A stretch of 64,000 nt of DNA from assembly GCA_905221605.1 (NCBI GenBank), contig CAJNDS010001335.1:1051938-1115937 (forward strand), written 5' to 3'. The notes under the pieces were generated by a model. The model was not told the origin of the DNA and did not search any database. It worked only from the letters and a program-made list of their open reading frames with translations. This DNA comes from Symbiodinium natans. Taxonomy: Eukaryota; Sar; Dinophyceae; Suessiales; Symbiodiniaceae. The position numbers and the translations under genes are program-made. Shown here in pieces: positions 29,195 to 38,650 of the stretch (the first letter of the stretch is position 1; each line of letters begins with the position of its first letter).

Positions 29195-29776
29195 GTCAGC
29201 GAGTTAAGTTGAAGGCCTAAATGGTATTGGGGTATCACCTATTTTGGAATGCCCAATTTGTTTTCGTCTTCAGCTCCAGGGTCTAGGGTAAGCCCCCCAA
29301 AACCTAGACGGTGTTTGGGATTCAGGATTTTGGGTTTACATGAGGCAGGGTTTGCGGTGAGTGTATGTATGGGGTGTGGTGTTTGGGGGAGGAATGTATT
29401 CCTGCTTCATGTCTGGAATAGTATATACTCCTTTGGTTTAGGGTAACCCAAAGGACCCATGATTTTACATCAGTTGCAATATGAGTTTGTGTAAGGGTAC
29501 GCTTAAGCCGCACCCTTGGGGTGGGGGGAGGGCCCCTGCATTTTGCAACAACGCGACAACCCCTAATTAAGCCTCTAAAAGCCCCAAATCTTGGAGCCTC
29601 AAAACCCTAGACCGTACTCGGCCCTAAGCCAAAAGGCCCGTTCCCGTGGACCGAACCTTGAAACGTCTCACCCTACAGTCTACACCCCGAACCGGAATTT
29701 AGGGGTTTTGGATTTGGGGCAAGAAGTGTGGGGCGTATTCCCCCCCAAGGAGCTGAAAAATGGACCCTCCGCGCAG

Positions 29777-29819
29777 CAAGAATGGCAGCTGAGGACAGGG
29801 ATTGTTGCTTCCGTCAAGG
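29777..29819 (+). CDS. Candidate exon, unknown
   Basis: Acceptor CCGCGCAG; phase 0: QEWQLRTGIVASVK, phase 1 out. Confidence 0.45.
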
Positions 29820-29850
29820 GTTTTCGGTCTGGGTTTAGGGTTTAAATAAG

Positions 29851-30048
29851 GGTTTGGGATCTTCCCCCTTGCACTAACTCCCTTAATCTCAGTAGCTGAG
29901 TGAGCACACTTTACACTTTTTGGGATACTAGAACACCGAATAAAACTGAAAGTGTACACTTTTTTGGGGCTTATATATGAACTCAGCAACTAAGCAATGG
30001 TGATGATAATTGGGGGGGGGGGGTACTATACGGGGGGAACATCCCAAG
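29851..30048 (+). mobile_element. G-family inverted-repeat element
   Basis: GGGATCTTCCCCCTTGCACTA at the left, TACTATACGGGGGGAACATCCC at the right, with an inner hairpin (ACACTTTACACTTTTT and AAGTGTACACTTTTT) and a G12 run. Confidence 0.65.
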
Positions 30049-30075
30049 TTTAGGTGCTTGGGCTTGGGGCTTGAG

Positions 30076-30119
30076 TGCCTCACCGGGTTTCGAAGCTGCG
30101 CCGGGGTTGCATGATGGAA
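30076..30119 (+). CDS. Candidate exon, basic
   Basis: Phase 1 in, agreeing with 29777-29819 across the G element: PHRVSKLRRGCMME, donor GTAGCC. Confidence 0.45.
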
Positions 30120-30196
30120 GTAGCCCTAAACCCCTAAACCCTAAACCCTAAACCCTAAACCCTAAACCCTAAACCCCCAAACCCAAAACCCCCAAG

Positions 30197-30245
30197 TGAT
30201 TTGCGCACACGCAACTCCAAGAGCTGCAAGGCCGGCAAACCTGAA
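30197..30245 (+). CDS. Candidate exon, basic
   Basis: Phase 2: DLRTRNSKSCKAGKPE to a GC donor; a partial C-type element follows (30255-30318). Confidence 0.4.
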
Positions 30246-30482
30246 GCCCCATGAACTTACAAAAAAATGTAGGTTTGGGGGTTCTTCGGGTTACCATTTA
30301 ACAGAGAAGGGTTCCTGTTCCTTGCTTCCAGGGTTTCTGCACTGTGGGAGCCAGAGTCTGCATCCACCCTAAACCCTCAACCCCTAAACCCTCAACCCTC
30401 AACCCCTAAACCCTAAACCTTAAACCCTAAACCCTAAGCTCTAAACCCTAAGCTCTAAACCCTAAACCCTAAACCGGGTCAG

Positions 30483-30516
30483 GGACATGCGGAAGAAGGA
30501 GCAACAGCTCGACGAG
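30483..30516 (+). CDS. Candidate exon, coiled-coil-like
   Basis: Acceptor GGGTCAG; DMRKKEQQLDE before GTGGCA. The frame runs on to a TGA (VAELP). Confidence 0.4.
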
Positions 30517-30782
30517 GTGGCAGAGCTGCCTTGAGATTTAGGGTTTAGGGTTTCAGGGTTTAGGGTTTAAGGGTTCAGGGTTTAGGGGTTTAGGGTTTAG
30601 GGGTTTAGGTTTGTTTTTTATGGTTTGGGGTTTAGGGTTTCGGGGTGTAGGGTTTGGGATTTAGGGCCCCCAAAGCGGTTTGGGGTGTAGGGTTTAGGGT
30701 TTAGGGTTTAGGTTTTAGGGGGGTTTAGGAGTTGAGGGGACCCTAAACTCCAAACCCTAAACCCTAAACCCTTTCAATCCAG

Positions 30783-30822
30783 ATCTGGCGCAGAGGCAGT
30801 ACTAATGCTACTATTACTATAC
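30783..30822 (+). CDS. Candidate exon, unknown
   Basis: Acceptor TTTCAATCCAG; IWRRGSTNATITI, donor GTGCAA. The open frame continues to a TAG downstream. Confidence 0.35.
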
Positions 30823-30990
30823 GTGCAATGAAGATGGCCTTAACCCTACACCCGAAAGCCTAGAGCGGGTGAAAAGAACGAGGGCCCTGGCAGTTCATCT
30901 GTAGTGGCTTTCGTGCCTTGTAGGGTTCAGAGATCGCCTTTGTAGCACTCTTTCAGCCTTAGACACCCCCGCCTCCCGCGCCCACATCAG

Positions 30991-31158
30991 TCTTTGGATT
31001 TTGTTCTACATACACCAAGCCGCGTAGATGTTTCATTCATCGTTTCTCTTGACATGTTTATCGAAATTTGGCCGGACCCTATTGAACCCCCAACAGGGTC
31101 GACGACCTCTCTGCTACATGTCCGAACCGGTTGGGCCTGGGTCAGTTCATGGTATCCC
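30991..31158 (+). CDS. Candidate exon, long open frame
   Basis: Acceptor CGCCCACATCAG. Reads SLDFVLHTPSRVDVSF, IVSLDMFIEIWPDPIEPP and TGSTTSLLHVRTGWAW. The 3' limit is unknown: GTCCGA or GTCAGT donors occur before the in-frame TGA. A second frame from an ATG at 31029 is open too. Confidence 0.5.
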
Positions 31159-31317
31159 TGAACCCCTAATCTCCCAAAGCCTTAAAGTAGGTAGGGATTT
31201 ATGAATGGGATGATCTTGGCAACTACCCTGGGCTCCTATTATAGTACTCGCAGTTAAGTCGAGACTTGAGAGTCAAGGGGTTGAGGGCTTCGTGGGTTCG
31301 GGGTTAGGGCATAGGGT

Positions 31318-31474
31318 TATCTAAGGGTAGTTACATGGTCCCTTAACATGGTCCCTTACCACCTTCAAAAGGGTTCTGATTTATGGGCCCTGAAGTTGTA
31401 TCGGGTATGTAAGGGGTATATAAGGGGTCCCCTTTTGAGGGGCCCGTACTAAGGGAGCATGTGCTTACCCTAAG
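31318..31474 (+). mobile_element. D-family inverted-repeat element, possible introner
   Basis: Left CTAAGGGTAGTTACATGG, right CCATACTAAGGGA-like GTACTAAGGGAGCATGTG and TACCCTAAG; centre has GGGTATGTAAGGGGTATATAAGGGG. The right end AG is followed at once by an open exon. Close copy at 58283-58440. Confidence 0.65.
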
Positions 31475-31538
31475 GGGACTCCTCTGCCGAAGTCGCTGAA
31501 GGTTTTGAAAAAGCTTGGTCGGCAATGATCTGCCGCCT
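31475..31538 (+). CDS. Candidate exon, unknown
   Basis: Follows the D element. Reads DSSAEVAEGFEKAWSA then MICRL, donor GTGAGA, phase 2 out. Confidence 0.55.
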
Positions 31539-31695
31539 GTGAGAGCGGCGGCGCATCCGCAGATACACCTGTGTCCCTAAACCCGAAACCCTAAGCCCGA
31601 AGCCCTAAACCCGAAGCCCCTAAACTCAGAACCCCTGAATCCTAGACCCTAAAACCTATACCCTAAACTTGAAACCCTAAGCCCTAAACGCAAAG

Positions 31696-31800
31696 CCCTG
31701 GCGCAACGTGCTTCATTGGGTTCGTCGCCTTTCTAGCATGCGAGGGCTTTGGAGTTCACTTGCATCCCAGGATCCTGAAGCCCACAGGGAGGCCCCCCCT
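31696..31800 (+). CDS. Candidate exon with hydrophobic stretch
   Basis: Phase 2 in, agreeing with the previous exon: PGATCFIGFVAFLACEGF, GVHLHPRILKPTGRPP, donor GTGCTA. Another frame (WRNVLHWVRRLSSMRG) is also open. Confidence 0.5.
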
Positions 31801-31802
31801 GT

Positions 31803-32055
31803 GCTATTCAACCCTAAACCCTAAACCCTAAACCCTAAACCCTAAATCCCAAAACCCCAAACCCAAAACCCCAAACCCGAAACCCGAAACCCGAAACCCG
31901 AAACCCGAAACCCGAAACCCTAAACCCTAAACCCTAAACCCTAAACCCTAAACCCTAGACCCTAAACCCTAAACCCTAAACCCTAAACCCTAAACCCTAA
32001 ACCCTAAACCCTAAACCCTAAACCCTAAACCCTAAACCCTAAACCCTAAACCCTA
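31803..32055 (+). repeat. CCCTAAA array with a CCCGAAA block
   Basis: Includes a homogeneous run of CCCGAAA units (31875-31917) inside CCCTAAA, showing local homogenisation of a variant. Confidence 0.95.
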
Positions 32056-32070
32056 CCCGGAGTAGCGCAG

Positions 32071-32151
32071 AAGCGCAAACTGCGCGCGCCGGGCAACCAC
32101 GCCGGGTGTTTCTCAGGCATCCAACGTTGGGAGCCCCAAAACGCCCTTAGG
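32071..32151 (+). CDS. Candidate exon, basic
   Basis: Acceptor GTAGCGCAG, donor AGG followed by GTTTAGGG, phase 0 in and out. Reads KRKLRAPGNHAGCF then SGIQRWEPQNALR. Confidence 0.6.
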
Positions 32152-32418
32152 GTTTAGGGTTTAGGGTTTTGAGGTTTAGGGTTTTAGGGTTTAGGGTTTA
32201 GGGTTTATGGTGTAGGATTTAAGGTTTTACGAACAGTCCTCAGGGTTAAGAGTATGCAAGTTATGTGGTTTTGGTTTAGGGTTTAAGAGCTTAGGGTTTG
32301 GGGCTTCATGGTCTAGAGTAATTTTAACGCTACGCGACCCGCCTCGGCCTGGCCCAGTGCATGGTGCAGCGCCCTGAGCATGTTCACGGCACGTAAATGC
32401 TGCAGTCTGCAGCTGCAG

Positions 32419-32598
32419 AGGGCTACACAGGCATCCAGGACAGGGCAGAATCATGCTGCTACTGCTGATAGTGACTACCAGCACAGCAACAACATCGTGT
32501 GTACCATAGCACGAATGATGTTGACAATGCCCTTGGTACGCAAGAGAGGCACAGCAATTAATCTGCTAGGAAAACTCCGCCTTTCACAAACACCTTAT
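32419..32598 (+). CDS. Candidate exon, 60 codons
   Basis: Acceptor CAGCTGCAG. Reads RATQASRTGQNHAATADS, DYQHSNNIVCTIARMM, LTMPLVRKRGTAINLL and GKLRLSQTPY, ending at a strong GTGAGC donor. A GC-rich open stretch (MVQRPEHVHG) lies just upstream. Confidence 0.5.
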
Positions 32599-32655
32599 GT
32601 GAGCAAGCTCCAAAACCCCCAGCCATTCAATTAAGCAAGGGGTGGACACGAATGC

Positions 32656-32810
32656 CCAAAACCCTGTAAAACGATGGGAACACTTGAAAAGCGACACCCC
32701 TAGGTTATGGACCATTGGGTGTGCCATGGCGACACCTACAAACATCAAGCGTGGATGATTGATGCTAAAACCCTGTAAAACGATAAAAACACTTGAAAAG
32801 CCCCACCCCT
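32656..32810 (+). repeat. Direct repeat of about 46 bases
   Basis: AACCCTGTAAAACGATGGG and ACACTTGAAAAGC recur at 32768 and 32791 with few changes, separated by about 108 bases. Confidence 0.85.
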
Positions 32811-33122
32811 CTTGTTGCGTCCATTAGCACCTCGAGCCCAGCCGCTCATGTGGCTTTTGGGGGAGGGACAAAGGGGGGTTGGGGGTGGTCGAAAAAGGGG
32901 GGGGGGCCCTGCTGGGAAGGGCTGCAACTGCCTCTGGTCCCGGCGAACCATCCGCTTGCGGACCCTGCTCACCTAGGGGGGGTACCCATTTGAGGCAAAA
33001 AAAGGGGTCCGAAAAAGGGCTTTGGGCCTGGGGGGAGGATTTGGAGGGGGGTGCCTGTTCTGACAACCTATACACCTTCCGCCCGAGGCCTCGGCGGATT
33101 GATTTTAGTTGAGTTTAGTTGC

Positions 33123-33240
33123 TTGGGTTTAAGTGTTTAGGGTTTAGGGTCTCAGGGTTTAGAGTAAGTAAGTTTACTGGTTTTGGTTTAAGTGTTTAGG
33201 GTTTAGAGTCTCAGGGTTTCGAGTAAGTAAGTTTACTGGG
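33123..33240 (+). repeat. Tandem duplication of about 60 bases
   Basis: GGTTTAAGTGTTTAGGG and GAGTAAGTAAGTTTACTGG occur twice in tandem. Confidence 0.85.
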
Positions 33241-33640
33241 CCTAAGGGTTTGGGTGTAATGTAAGGCTGAAGGGATTAGACTGCTCGAGGCATATTCCCC
33301 CCTAAGAAGTTGCAATATGCACCTTCGTTAAATAAAGGCCTGCGAACCCATGAGAGAGAGAGAGTTTACACCGAAGGTCGAAACCCATACAACTCGAGGT
33401 CTATTTTCTTCAAGCAACACTACGAGGGATGGGGGTTTAGGGTCTATAGAGTCTGATGGGGGAAATGTGCGGCTGCAAGAAGGGGGGGCGGGGGCGGGGG
33501 ACGTGAAGGCCCTTGGAACCCTGAAATTCCAACTCCTGCTCTTCACGTCCCCCCCCTGAGTCCTAAAAGCTCCATACGTGCAGCCCTAAACCCTATGTAA
33601 GCCAAACCATACACCCTAAAGCCCGAAAGTCCTGAGCCTC
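33241..33640 (+). other. Intron-like stretch, no exon called
   Basis: It contains a CATATTCCCCCCTAAG element end (compare 29735), a GAGA run, a G-rich stretch and the hairpin GGGGACGTGAAGG / CTTCACGTCCCC (33498-33551). Confidence 0.5.
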
Positions 33641-33650
33641 AAGCCCTAAG

Positions 33651-33751
33651 CCAAGGCTTTGGCTTACGCAATGTGGCAAGTCTCGCCTTGAGAAATGCCC
33701 AGATCTTCCCAAAGTCAGACGTCTGCAGACATGGCAGCTGGGTCAAGTCGC
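33651..33751 (+). CDS. Candidate exon, unknown
   Basis: Acceptor CCCTAAG of a repeat unit. Phase 2: QGFGLRNVASLALRNA, QIFPKSDVCRHGSW, donor GTTGAG. Phase 0 (RLWLTQCGKSRLEK) is also open. Confidence 0.5.
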
Positions 33752-33845
33752 GTTGAGGGGTTTAAGGTTTAGGGTTTAGGGTGTAGGCTTCAGGGTGCCA
33801 GGATATGTCACACTTGTTACTCTGTGTGTTCATGAAGGCTTTGGC

Positions 33846-33975
33846 TAGGCCCCAGAGTAGGCCCTTATTCCCTTTCTTCGGGTTTTGGTTCCCTTATAAG
33901 CCCCTTGTAAACCACAACGTGTACAGTTTTTGTTCCTACTCGTAGGCTACTCTTGGGTCTAGTTGGCTTTTGGGT
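33846..33975 (+). mobile_element. E-family inverted-repeat element
   Basis: CCCAGAGTAGGCCC at the left, GTAGGCTACTCTTGGG at the right, centre TGGTTCCCTTATAAGCCCC as at 47566-47690. Confidence 0.6.
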
Positions 33976-34132
33976 ACCTGGGGCCTAGGGGCGGTTAAGG
34001 TTGTGGCTGTGGGTACAGTGGGTACCAGACCCAGAAAAACTTAAGCTCTGAACGGTACTTTAGGCAACCCTCTGTGCCCGTAAGCCCTCAACCCTAAACC
34101 CTAAACCCTAAACCCTAAACCCTAAGCCGTAG

Positions 34133-34232
34133 AGGGTTTTGGTCTTTGCAACTGTCAAGCATCTCGCTGCACCAGAAGCTGCCAACCGCACCGGCTTCCA
34201 GACAAGAAGATCTGACCGGCAGAGCGCTGTGC
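34133..34232 (+). CDS. Candidate exon, unknown
   Basis: Acceptor CCGTAG. Reads VLVFATVKHLAAPEAAN then RTGFQTRRSDRQSAVL up to a G-run and TTTAGGG. One alternative frame is open too. Confidence 0.5.
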
Positions 34233-34342
34233 TGGGGGGGGGGTTAGGGTTTAGGGTTTAGGGTTTAGGGTTCAGGGTGCAGGGTGTAGGGTTTGGAGTT
34301 TAAGGTTTGCAGTTTGTTGGCTTATCTGACGTTTCGCTTCAG

Positions 34343-34394
34343 AGTTCTTCTCACCGCCGTCCACTACAGACCTTCAATGCTGAGACCCTACTCG
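34343..34394 (+). CDS. Candidate exon, unknown
   Basis: Acceptor TTTCGCTTCAG, donor GTAGGC. Phase 0 in, 1 out: SSSHRRPLQTFNAETLL. Confidence 0.55.
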
Positions 34395-34434
34395 GTAGGC
34401 CCGTGGGACATTGCATCTTTCCCTTATTGGGGTT

Positions 34435-34542
34435 AAGAGGATCATCGGAATATTTTTCAGAGGGTTTTGAGGGCCATCCTAGTTTAAAGAGGATCATCTT
34501 CAGGAATCTTTTTCAGAGGGTGTTAAGGGCCATCCCAGCTTA
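34435..34542 (+). repeat. Tandem duplication of about 53 bases
   Basis: AGAGGATCATC, TTTTTCAGAGGGT and AAGGGCCATCC-like parts occur twice in order. Confidence 0.85.
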
Positions 34543-34659
34543 AACCCTAAACCCTAAACCCTAAACCCTAAACCCTAAACCCTAAACCCTAAACCCTAAA
34601 CCCTAACCCCGAAACCCTAGACCCTAGACCCTAGACCCTAGACCCTGTTGCCGCGCCAG

Positions 34660-34745
34660 CTGCCCGGACGTTTGCATCTCCAAGCTCAACGACGCCGACA
34701 AGCGACGTAAGCCACAACTCACCTCTGGAAGCAACCGATCCCCTG
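34660..34745 (+). CDS. Candidate exon, Ser/Thr-rich
   Basis: Phase 1 in, agreeing with the previous exon: ARTFASPSSTTPTSDV then SHNSPLEATDPL, phase 0 out at GTTCTT. Another frame (CPDVCISKLNDADK, donor GTAAGC) is a rival. Confidence 0.5.
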
Positions 34746-34868
34746 GTTCTTAGTGAGGGTTTAGGGTTTAGGGTTTGGGGTTTAGGGTTTAGGGTTTAGG
34801 GTTTAGGGTTTAGGGTTTAGGGTTTAGGGTGATGAGATAGGGCCCGAATTTCCTCATTTCCTACTAAG
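34746..34868 (+). other. Short intron: C-type ends with a TTTAGGG array inside
   Basis: The ends GGTTCTTAGT and ACTAAGAACC are inverse copies, as in the C family, but the centre is mostly TTTAGGG units (34756-34829). The flanking frames join in phase 0. Confidence 0.65.
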
Positions 34869-34973
34869 AACCAGCCAGAAGAGCAAGGACTTTCCCACCC
34901 CTGCAACCCAGCAGCATCTAGACTCAAAGCCACCAACCCCCAAATCCCCAAATCCCTGCGGCGCGCGGACTAA
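34869..34973 (+). CDS. Candidate terminal exon
   Basis: Phase 0: NQPEEQGLSHPCNPA, ASRLKATNPQIPKSL, RRAD then TAA. Confidence 0.5.
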   Translation, partial: NQPEEQGLSHPCNPAASRLKATNPQIPKSLRRAD

Positions 34974-35055
34974 ACCCTAAGCCTAAACCCTACACCCTAA
35001 AACCCTGACTAAATACTATAACCCGTAAACCCCAGCCCGCCAACCCCTTTTCTAG

Positions 35056-35122
35056 GGCACTCCCAGTTCTAGCGGCCCATGAAGCAACCGCATGCCGCCG
35101 GCCACGCCGAGCAGTGGCACAG
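35056..35122 (+). CDS. Candidate exon, unknown
   Basis: Acceptor CCCCTTTTCTAG, donor CAG followed by GTGAGGTTTAGGG, both strong. Phase 2: ALPVLAAHEATACRRP then RRAVAQ. Confidence 0.55.
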
Positions 35123-35123
35123 G

Positions 35124-35400
35124 TGAGGTTTAGGGTTTAGGGTTTAGGGTTTAGGGTTTAGGGTTTAGGGTTTAGGGTTTAGGGTTTAGGGTTTAGGGTT
35201 TAGGGTTTAGGGTTTAGGGTTTAGGGTTTAGGGTTTAGGGTTTAGGGTTTAGGGTTTAGGGTTTAGAGTCTAGGGTTTAGGGTTTAGGGTTTAGGGTTTA
35301 GGGTTTAGAGTCTAGGGTTTAGGGTTTAGGGTTTAGGTTTTAGGGGTTTAGGGTTTAGGGTTTAAGTGTTTAGGGGTTTAGGGGTTAGGGTTTAGGGGGT
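35124..35400 (+). repeat. TTTAGGG array
   Basis: About 275 bases starting two bases after the donor GT of the exon before it; near-perfect TTTAGGG units with two TTTAGAG/TCTAGGG interruptions. Confidence 0.95.
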
Positions 35401-35956
35401 GGGGTTAAGGGCCCTAAACCCTTAACCTTAGTTCGCGGGTTTCGGAGCTTAGGGTTTTTGGAGCTTCGGGATGTGGGGTTCCTGTGCAGAGGGCATTTGC
35501 GAGAGGGTAGATGAGGGTTGGGTGTTCGTGCTCTGAACCCTAAACCCTAAACTTTAAACCCTTCAGCCTAAACCCTAAACCCTAAACTCCAGTCCTGAGA
35601 AGCTCCTGGCTATGTTTTTGTGGCACTAGTGCGTGGAAGGGGGGGGGGGGGGGGGGTTGAGGGATGGTGTTAGAATTTAGGGTTCCCATATTTACGTAGG
35701 GCTTAGGGACTAGGGTTTAGGGTTGAGGGTTCAGGGTTTAGGGTGTATGGTGTAGGGTGTAGGGGGGATGGGTGGGGCTTAGGGTTGGGTTTCAGCTAGC
35801 AGGGCTTAGGTGGGAGGAAGATTGTAGATAGCTGTAGAATTCTGGGTTTAGGGCTCAAGCGCTTAGGGCTTAGGGTTTAGGTTGGTTTAGGGTCTAGGTT
35901 TTCAGCTTTAGGTTTTTTTTTTTTTTCGGGTGTCGGGTTTAGGGTTTAGAGTTTAG

Positions 35957-35995
35957 GGTGACAAGAAAGAAGCGCCAGTTCTGCGCATGCAAACC
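35957..35995 (+). CDS. Candidate small exon with acceptor from a TTTAG unit
   Basis: GTTTAG then GDKKEAPVLRMQT and a GTAGAT donor, phase 0 in and out. Confidence 0.4.
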
Positions 35996-36139
35996 GTAGA
36001 TCCCTAAACTCTTAACCCTTAAACCTGAACCCTTAACCCTCAACGTGAAGGGTGCAGAGGGCGAAAACTCCTCACCCTAAACCCTGAACCCTCAACCCCT
36101 CACCCTGCACCCGAAACCCTAAATCCCTGAACCCTGCAG

Positions 36140-36234
36140 AGAGTCACTTTGCTATTAGGCCTGGCACGGCTGGCGATGTGATCGGCTCCGATGCTTGTGC
36201 AGTGCCTCCTCTTAGCAGGCCGGCGCTGTTCCAT
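36140..36234 (+). CDS. Candidate exon, unknown
   Basis: Acceptor CCCTGCAG, phase 1: SHFAIRPGTAGDVIGS, DACAVPPLSRPALFH, donor GTTTTG. The open frame runs on about 15 codons. IRPGTAGDV faintly recalls GNAT N-termini; not a call. Confidence 0.5.
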
Positions 36235-36506
36235 GTTTTGGATTCCTCCCAAAAGTCGCCCCTACACCCCTGTAGCCCTAAACCCTAAACCCTCAACCCT
36301 TAAACCCTTAACCCTTAACCCCCAAACCCTAAACCCTAAACCCTAAACCCTAAACCCTAAACCCTAAACCCTAAACCCTAAACCCTAAACCCTTAGGCCT
36401 AAACCCTGAACCCCACAGCGTAGACCCGAAACCCTGATGCCCTAAGCCTCAAACCCTTAAGCTCCTGAACCCCCACCCCAAACCCTGTCACCCCAAGCCC
36501 TACTTG

Positions 36507-36621
36507 CAGGTTCATGGTACTTATTATTAGCCAAGCACTTATAACCATATTAGGCCATTTAAGGGTTTAGGGTTTAGGGTTTAGGGTCTAGGGTTTAGGG
36601 AAGTACCATGAACCTCCAAGA
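36507..36621 (+). mobile_element. A-family element with TTTAGGG units in its core
   Basis: Left CTTGCAGGTTCATGGTACTT, right AAGTACCATGAACCTCCAAG. The centre is replaced by about seven TTTAGGG units (36549-36600). Confidence 0.8.
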
Positions 36622-36910
36622 AATGCCCTAAACCCAAGACTCGAGCTTGTGGTGAGGGGCTCCGGACGGCAGGGTTTAGGGTTTAGGGTGTGGGTTTTTG
36701 GGAACCAGGGCCTGGGGTGTTAGTGTTTTAGGGTTTTCGGGTCTCGGGCTTTGGGGCTTCTAGGGGTCTTAAGGGTGCGGGCTGCTTTGGGGCCTTAAAC
36801 CCAAATCCCAAAATTTGAGAGCGATTCTAGGGTATCATTATACTATTCCATGCTTCGTACATTAGAATTCGTGACCATTTGTTGTATGACATGATATATT
36901 ATGTGAACAG

Positions 36911-36989
36911 CTGTACCTCTGTGGTTCCTGAAGCTCGCCTCACGAAGCTTCAAGCCTCGTCAGGCCCTCAGCCAAGCGGACCTAAGAAG
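36911..36989 (+). CDS. Candidate exon, unknown
   Basis: Acceptor ATGTGAACAG, donor AAG followed by GTAGGT. Phase 2 in, 0 out: CTSVVPEARLTKLQAS then SGPQPSGPKK. Confidence 0.6.
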
Positions 36990-37138
36990 GTAGGTTACAA
37001 GCAGCCCTCAAGACCACAACCCAAGCCCTGACCCCAACCCCAAGCTCCAAGACCCGAACCCCAAACCCTGGAACCCGAAGCCCCTAAACCCGAAAGCCAC
37101 TAGGGAGGGGGAACCCTAAACCCTAAACCTACAGCCTA

Positions 37139-37495
37139 CGCCCTACACCCTATAAACCCTATAAACCCTATAAACCCTATAAACCCTATAAACCCTATAA
37201 ACCCTATAAACCCTATAAACCCTATAAACCCTATAAACCCTATAAACCCTATAAACCCTACAAACCCTATAGACCCTATAGACCCTATAAACCCTATAAA
37301 CCCTATAAACCTTATAAACCCTATAAACCCTATAAACCCTATAACGCCTATAACCCCGATAAACCCTATAAACCCTATAAACCCTCTAAACCCTCTAAAC
37401 CCTCTAAACCCACAAACCCTATAAACCCTATAAACCCTAGAAACCCTATAAACCCTATAAACCCTATAAAGCCTATAAACCCTATAAACCCTAAA
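37139..37495 (+). repeat. CCCTATAAA nonamer array
   Basis: About 38 units of a nine-base variant. It forms the 3' part of the intron 36990-37513, which has no complementary TTTATAGGG arm. Confidence 0.97.
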
Positions 37496-37513
37496 CCCTA
37501 AACTCTCCTTTAG

Positions 37514-37608
37514 TCCCTTGATTCGGAGCCGGCGGAGGTCTCCTGGGAGGAGCCAAGGGGGACCCGGAGGGTCGGCTCCTGCAGGCGCAGTTGCAGGGCA
37601 TTTCAGGG
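37514..37608 (+). CDS. Candidate exon, acidic then Arg/Cys-rich
   Basis: Acceptor CTCTCCTTTAG, phase 0 as left by the previous exon: SLDSEPAEVSWEEPRG, TRRVGSCRRSCRAFQ. Donor is GT at 37609, or GC at 37597, which would keep phase 0 for the next exon. Confidence 0.6.
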
Positions 37609-38145
37609 GTTTAGGGTTTGGGGTTTAGGGTTTAGGGTTTTGGGTTTAGGGCTTGGGGTTTGGGGATGGGGTTTAGGGTTTGGGTTTAGGGTTTTGGGTT
37701 TGGGGTTTAGGGTTTGGGGTTTAGGGTTTAGGGTTTGGGGTTTAGGGTTTGGAGTTTGGGGTTTAGGGTGTAGAGGGCTGGGGTTTAGAGGGCTGGGAGT
37801 TCAGGGAGGGCTTGCATTTGTTAAAGTCATGGTGTATTTGTTGGGGTTCTGGTTTGTGGCGCTTGTAGTCTGAGGTATGGGGCTTATAGGATTTGTAGGG
37901 AGAGAGTTCGAGATTTGTTCGGGGGCTTGGGGATATTGGATTGGTTTTAGGGTTTTGAGAACAGATATGTCTACGGTGTGCGGTGGAGGGTTTGGAGTTT
38001 GTGGCTTTTGGCTCAGATCCAATAGTCGGGTCTGGGCTTCGGGGTTGGTGTTTGGGGCTAGGGCCTCTGTGGGCTTTGGGATTCAGGTTAAACTACGGGG
38101 GTTGGTTGTTTGGCTTTGGGGATTCTGAGGTGGCTTTTGACTTAG
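37609..38145 (+). other. Intron-like stretch, TTTAGGG/TTTGGGG then unique
   Basis: Mixed TTTAGGG and TTTGGGG repeats to about 37800, then G/T-rich unique sequence ending TTTTGACTTAG. The frames through it are repeat-derived. Confidence 0.55.
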
Positions 38146-38460
38146 GGCAGAGAGCCCTGGGAGTCCGAGGAGGAGGAGCCAATAGTCAGGGTTGCACAGG
38201 GCAGACTGGCGGCTAGCCTCTTGGAATCCTCCAGCGGGTCAGACTCAGAGGAGGACACCTTCTTACCGAAAAGCCGGCACAGCAAGGAGACCTCCAAGGT
38301 GTTTGCCCCAGCAGCTCCCGATGCAGTCCCGGACCACGGGCCGATGCCTGACTCGCTTCCCGCGAGCATCTCCTGGCCACTGCAACACAGGATACAGCTT
38401 GCAAGGCTCAAAGCCAAGAAGGGATCAGTAGAAGCCTCGGGGTATCCTGTGGGACGCTAA
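38146..38460 (+). CDS. Candidate terminal exon, acidic/Ser-rich
   Basis: A 105-codon open run after the acceptor TTTTGACTTAG: GREPWESEEEEPIVRVA, ESSSGSDSEEDTFLPKS, then HRIQLARLKAKKGS and a TAA at 38458. No frame starts with ATG nearby, and the acidic cluster followed by a basic tail is typical of a nuclear or linker region. Product unknown. A reverse-strand frame is open as well but Ser/Ala-rich. Confidence 0.6.
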   Translation, partial: GREPWESEEEEPIVRVAQGRLAASLLESSSGSDSEEDTFLPKSRHSKETSKVFAPAAPDAVPDHGPMPDSLPASISWPLQHRIQLARLKAKKGSVEASGYPVGR

Positions 38461-38650
38461 GGTTAAGGTGTGGTTCCTGTTAAGTACTTAAGAAGTTGGG
38501 CTTATAGGAGTGACTGTAGCGCCTTGCGAAGACTCCTATAAGGGGCACTACAATGGCCTACCAACATCGGTTGGCTTGGACTCAGTCATATCTTTATCAT
38601 TATCGAAGTCTCCTTACTGTGACATTGAAATTGTGTACTATAATTGGTTT
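38461..38650 (+). other. Downstream region with an inverted repeat
   Basis: GGGCTTATAGGAGT (38500) and ACTCCTATAAGGGGC (38532) form a hairpin. No exon called. Confidence 0.5.

Noticed and set aside
36140-36234. GNAT N-terminus (FAIRPGTAGDV)
   Set aside because: Only a short similarity; no acetyl-CoA binding motif found downstream.
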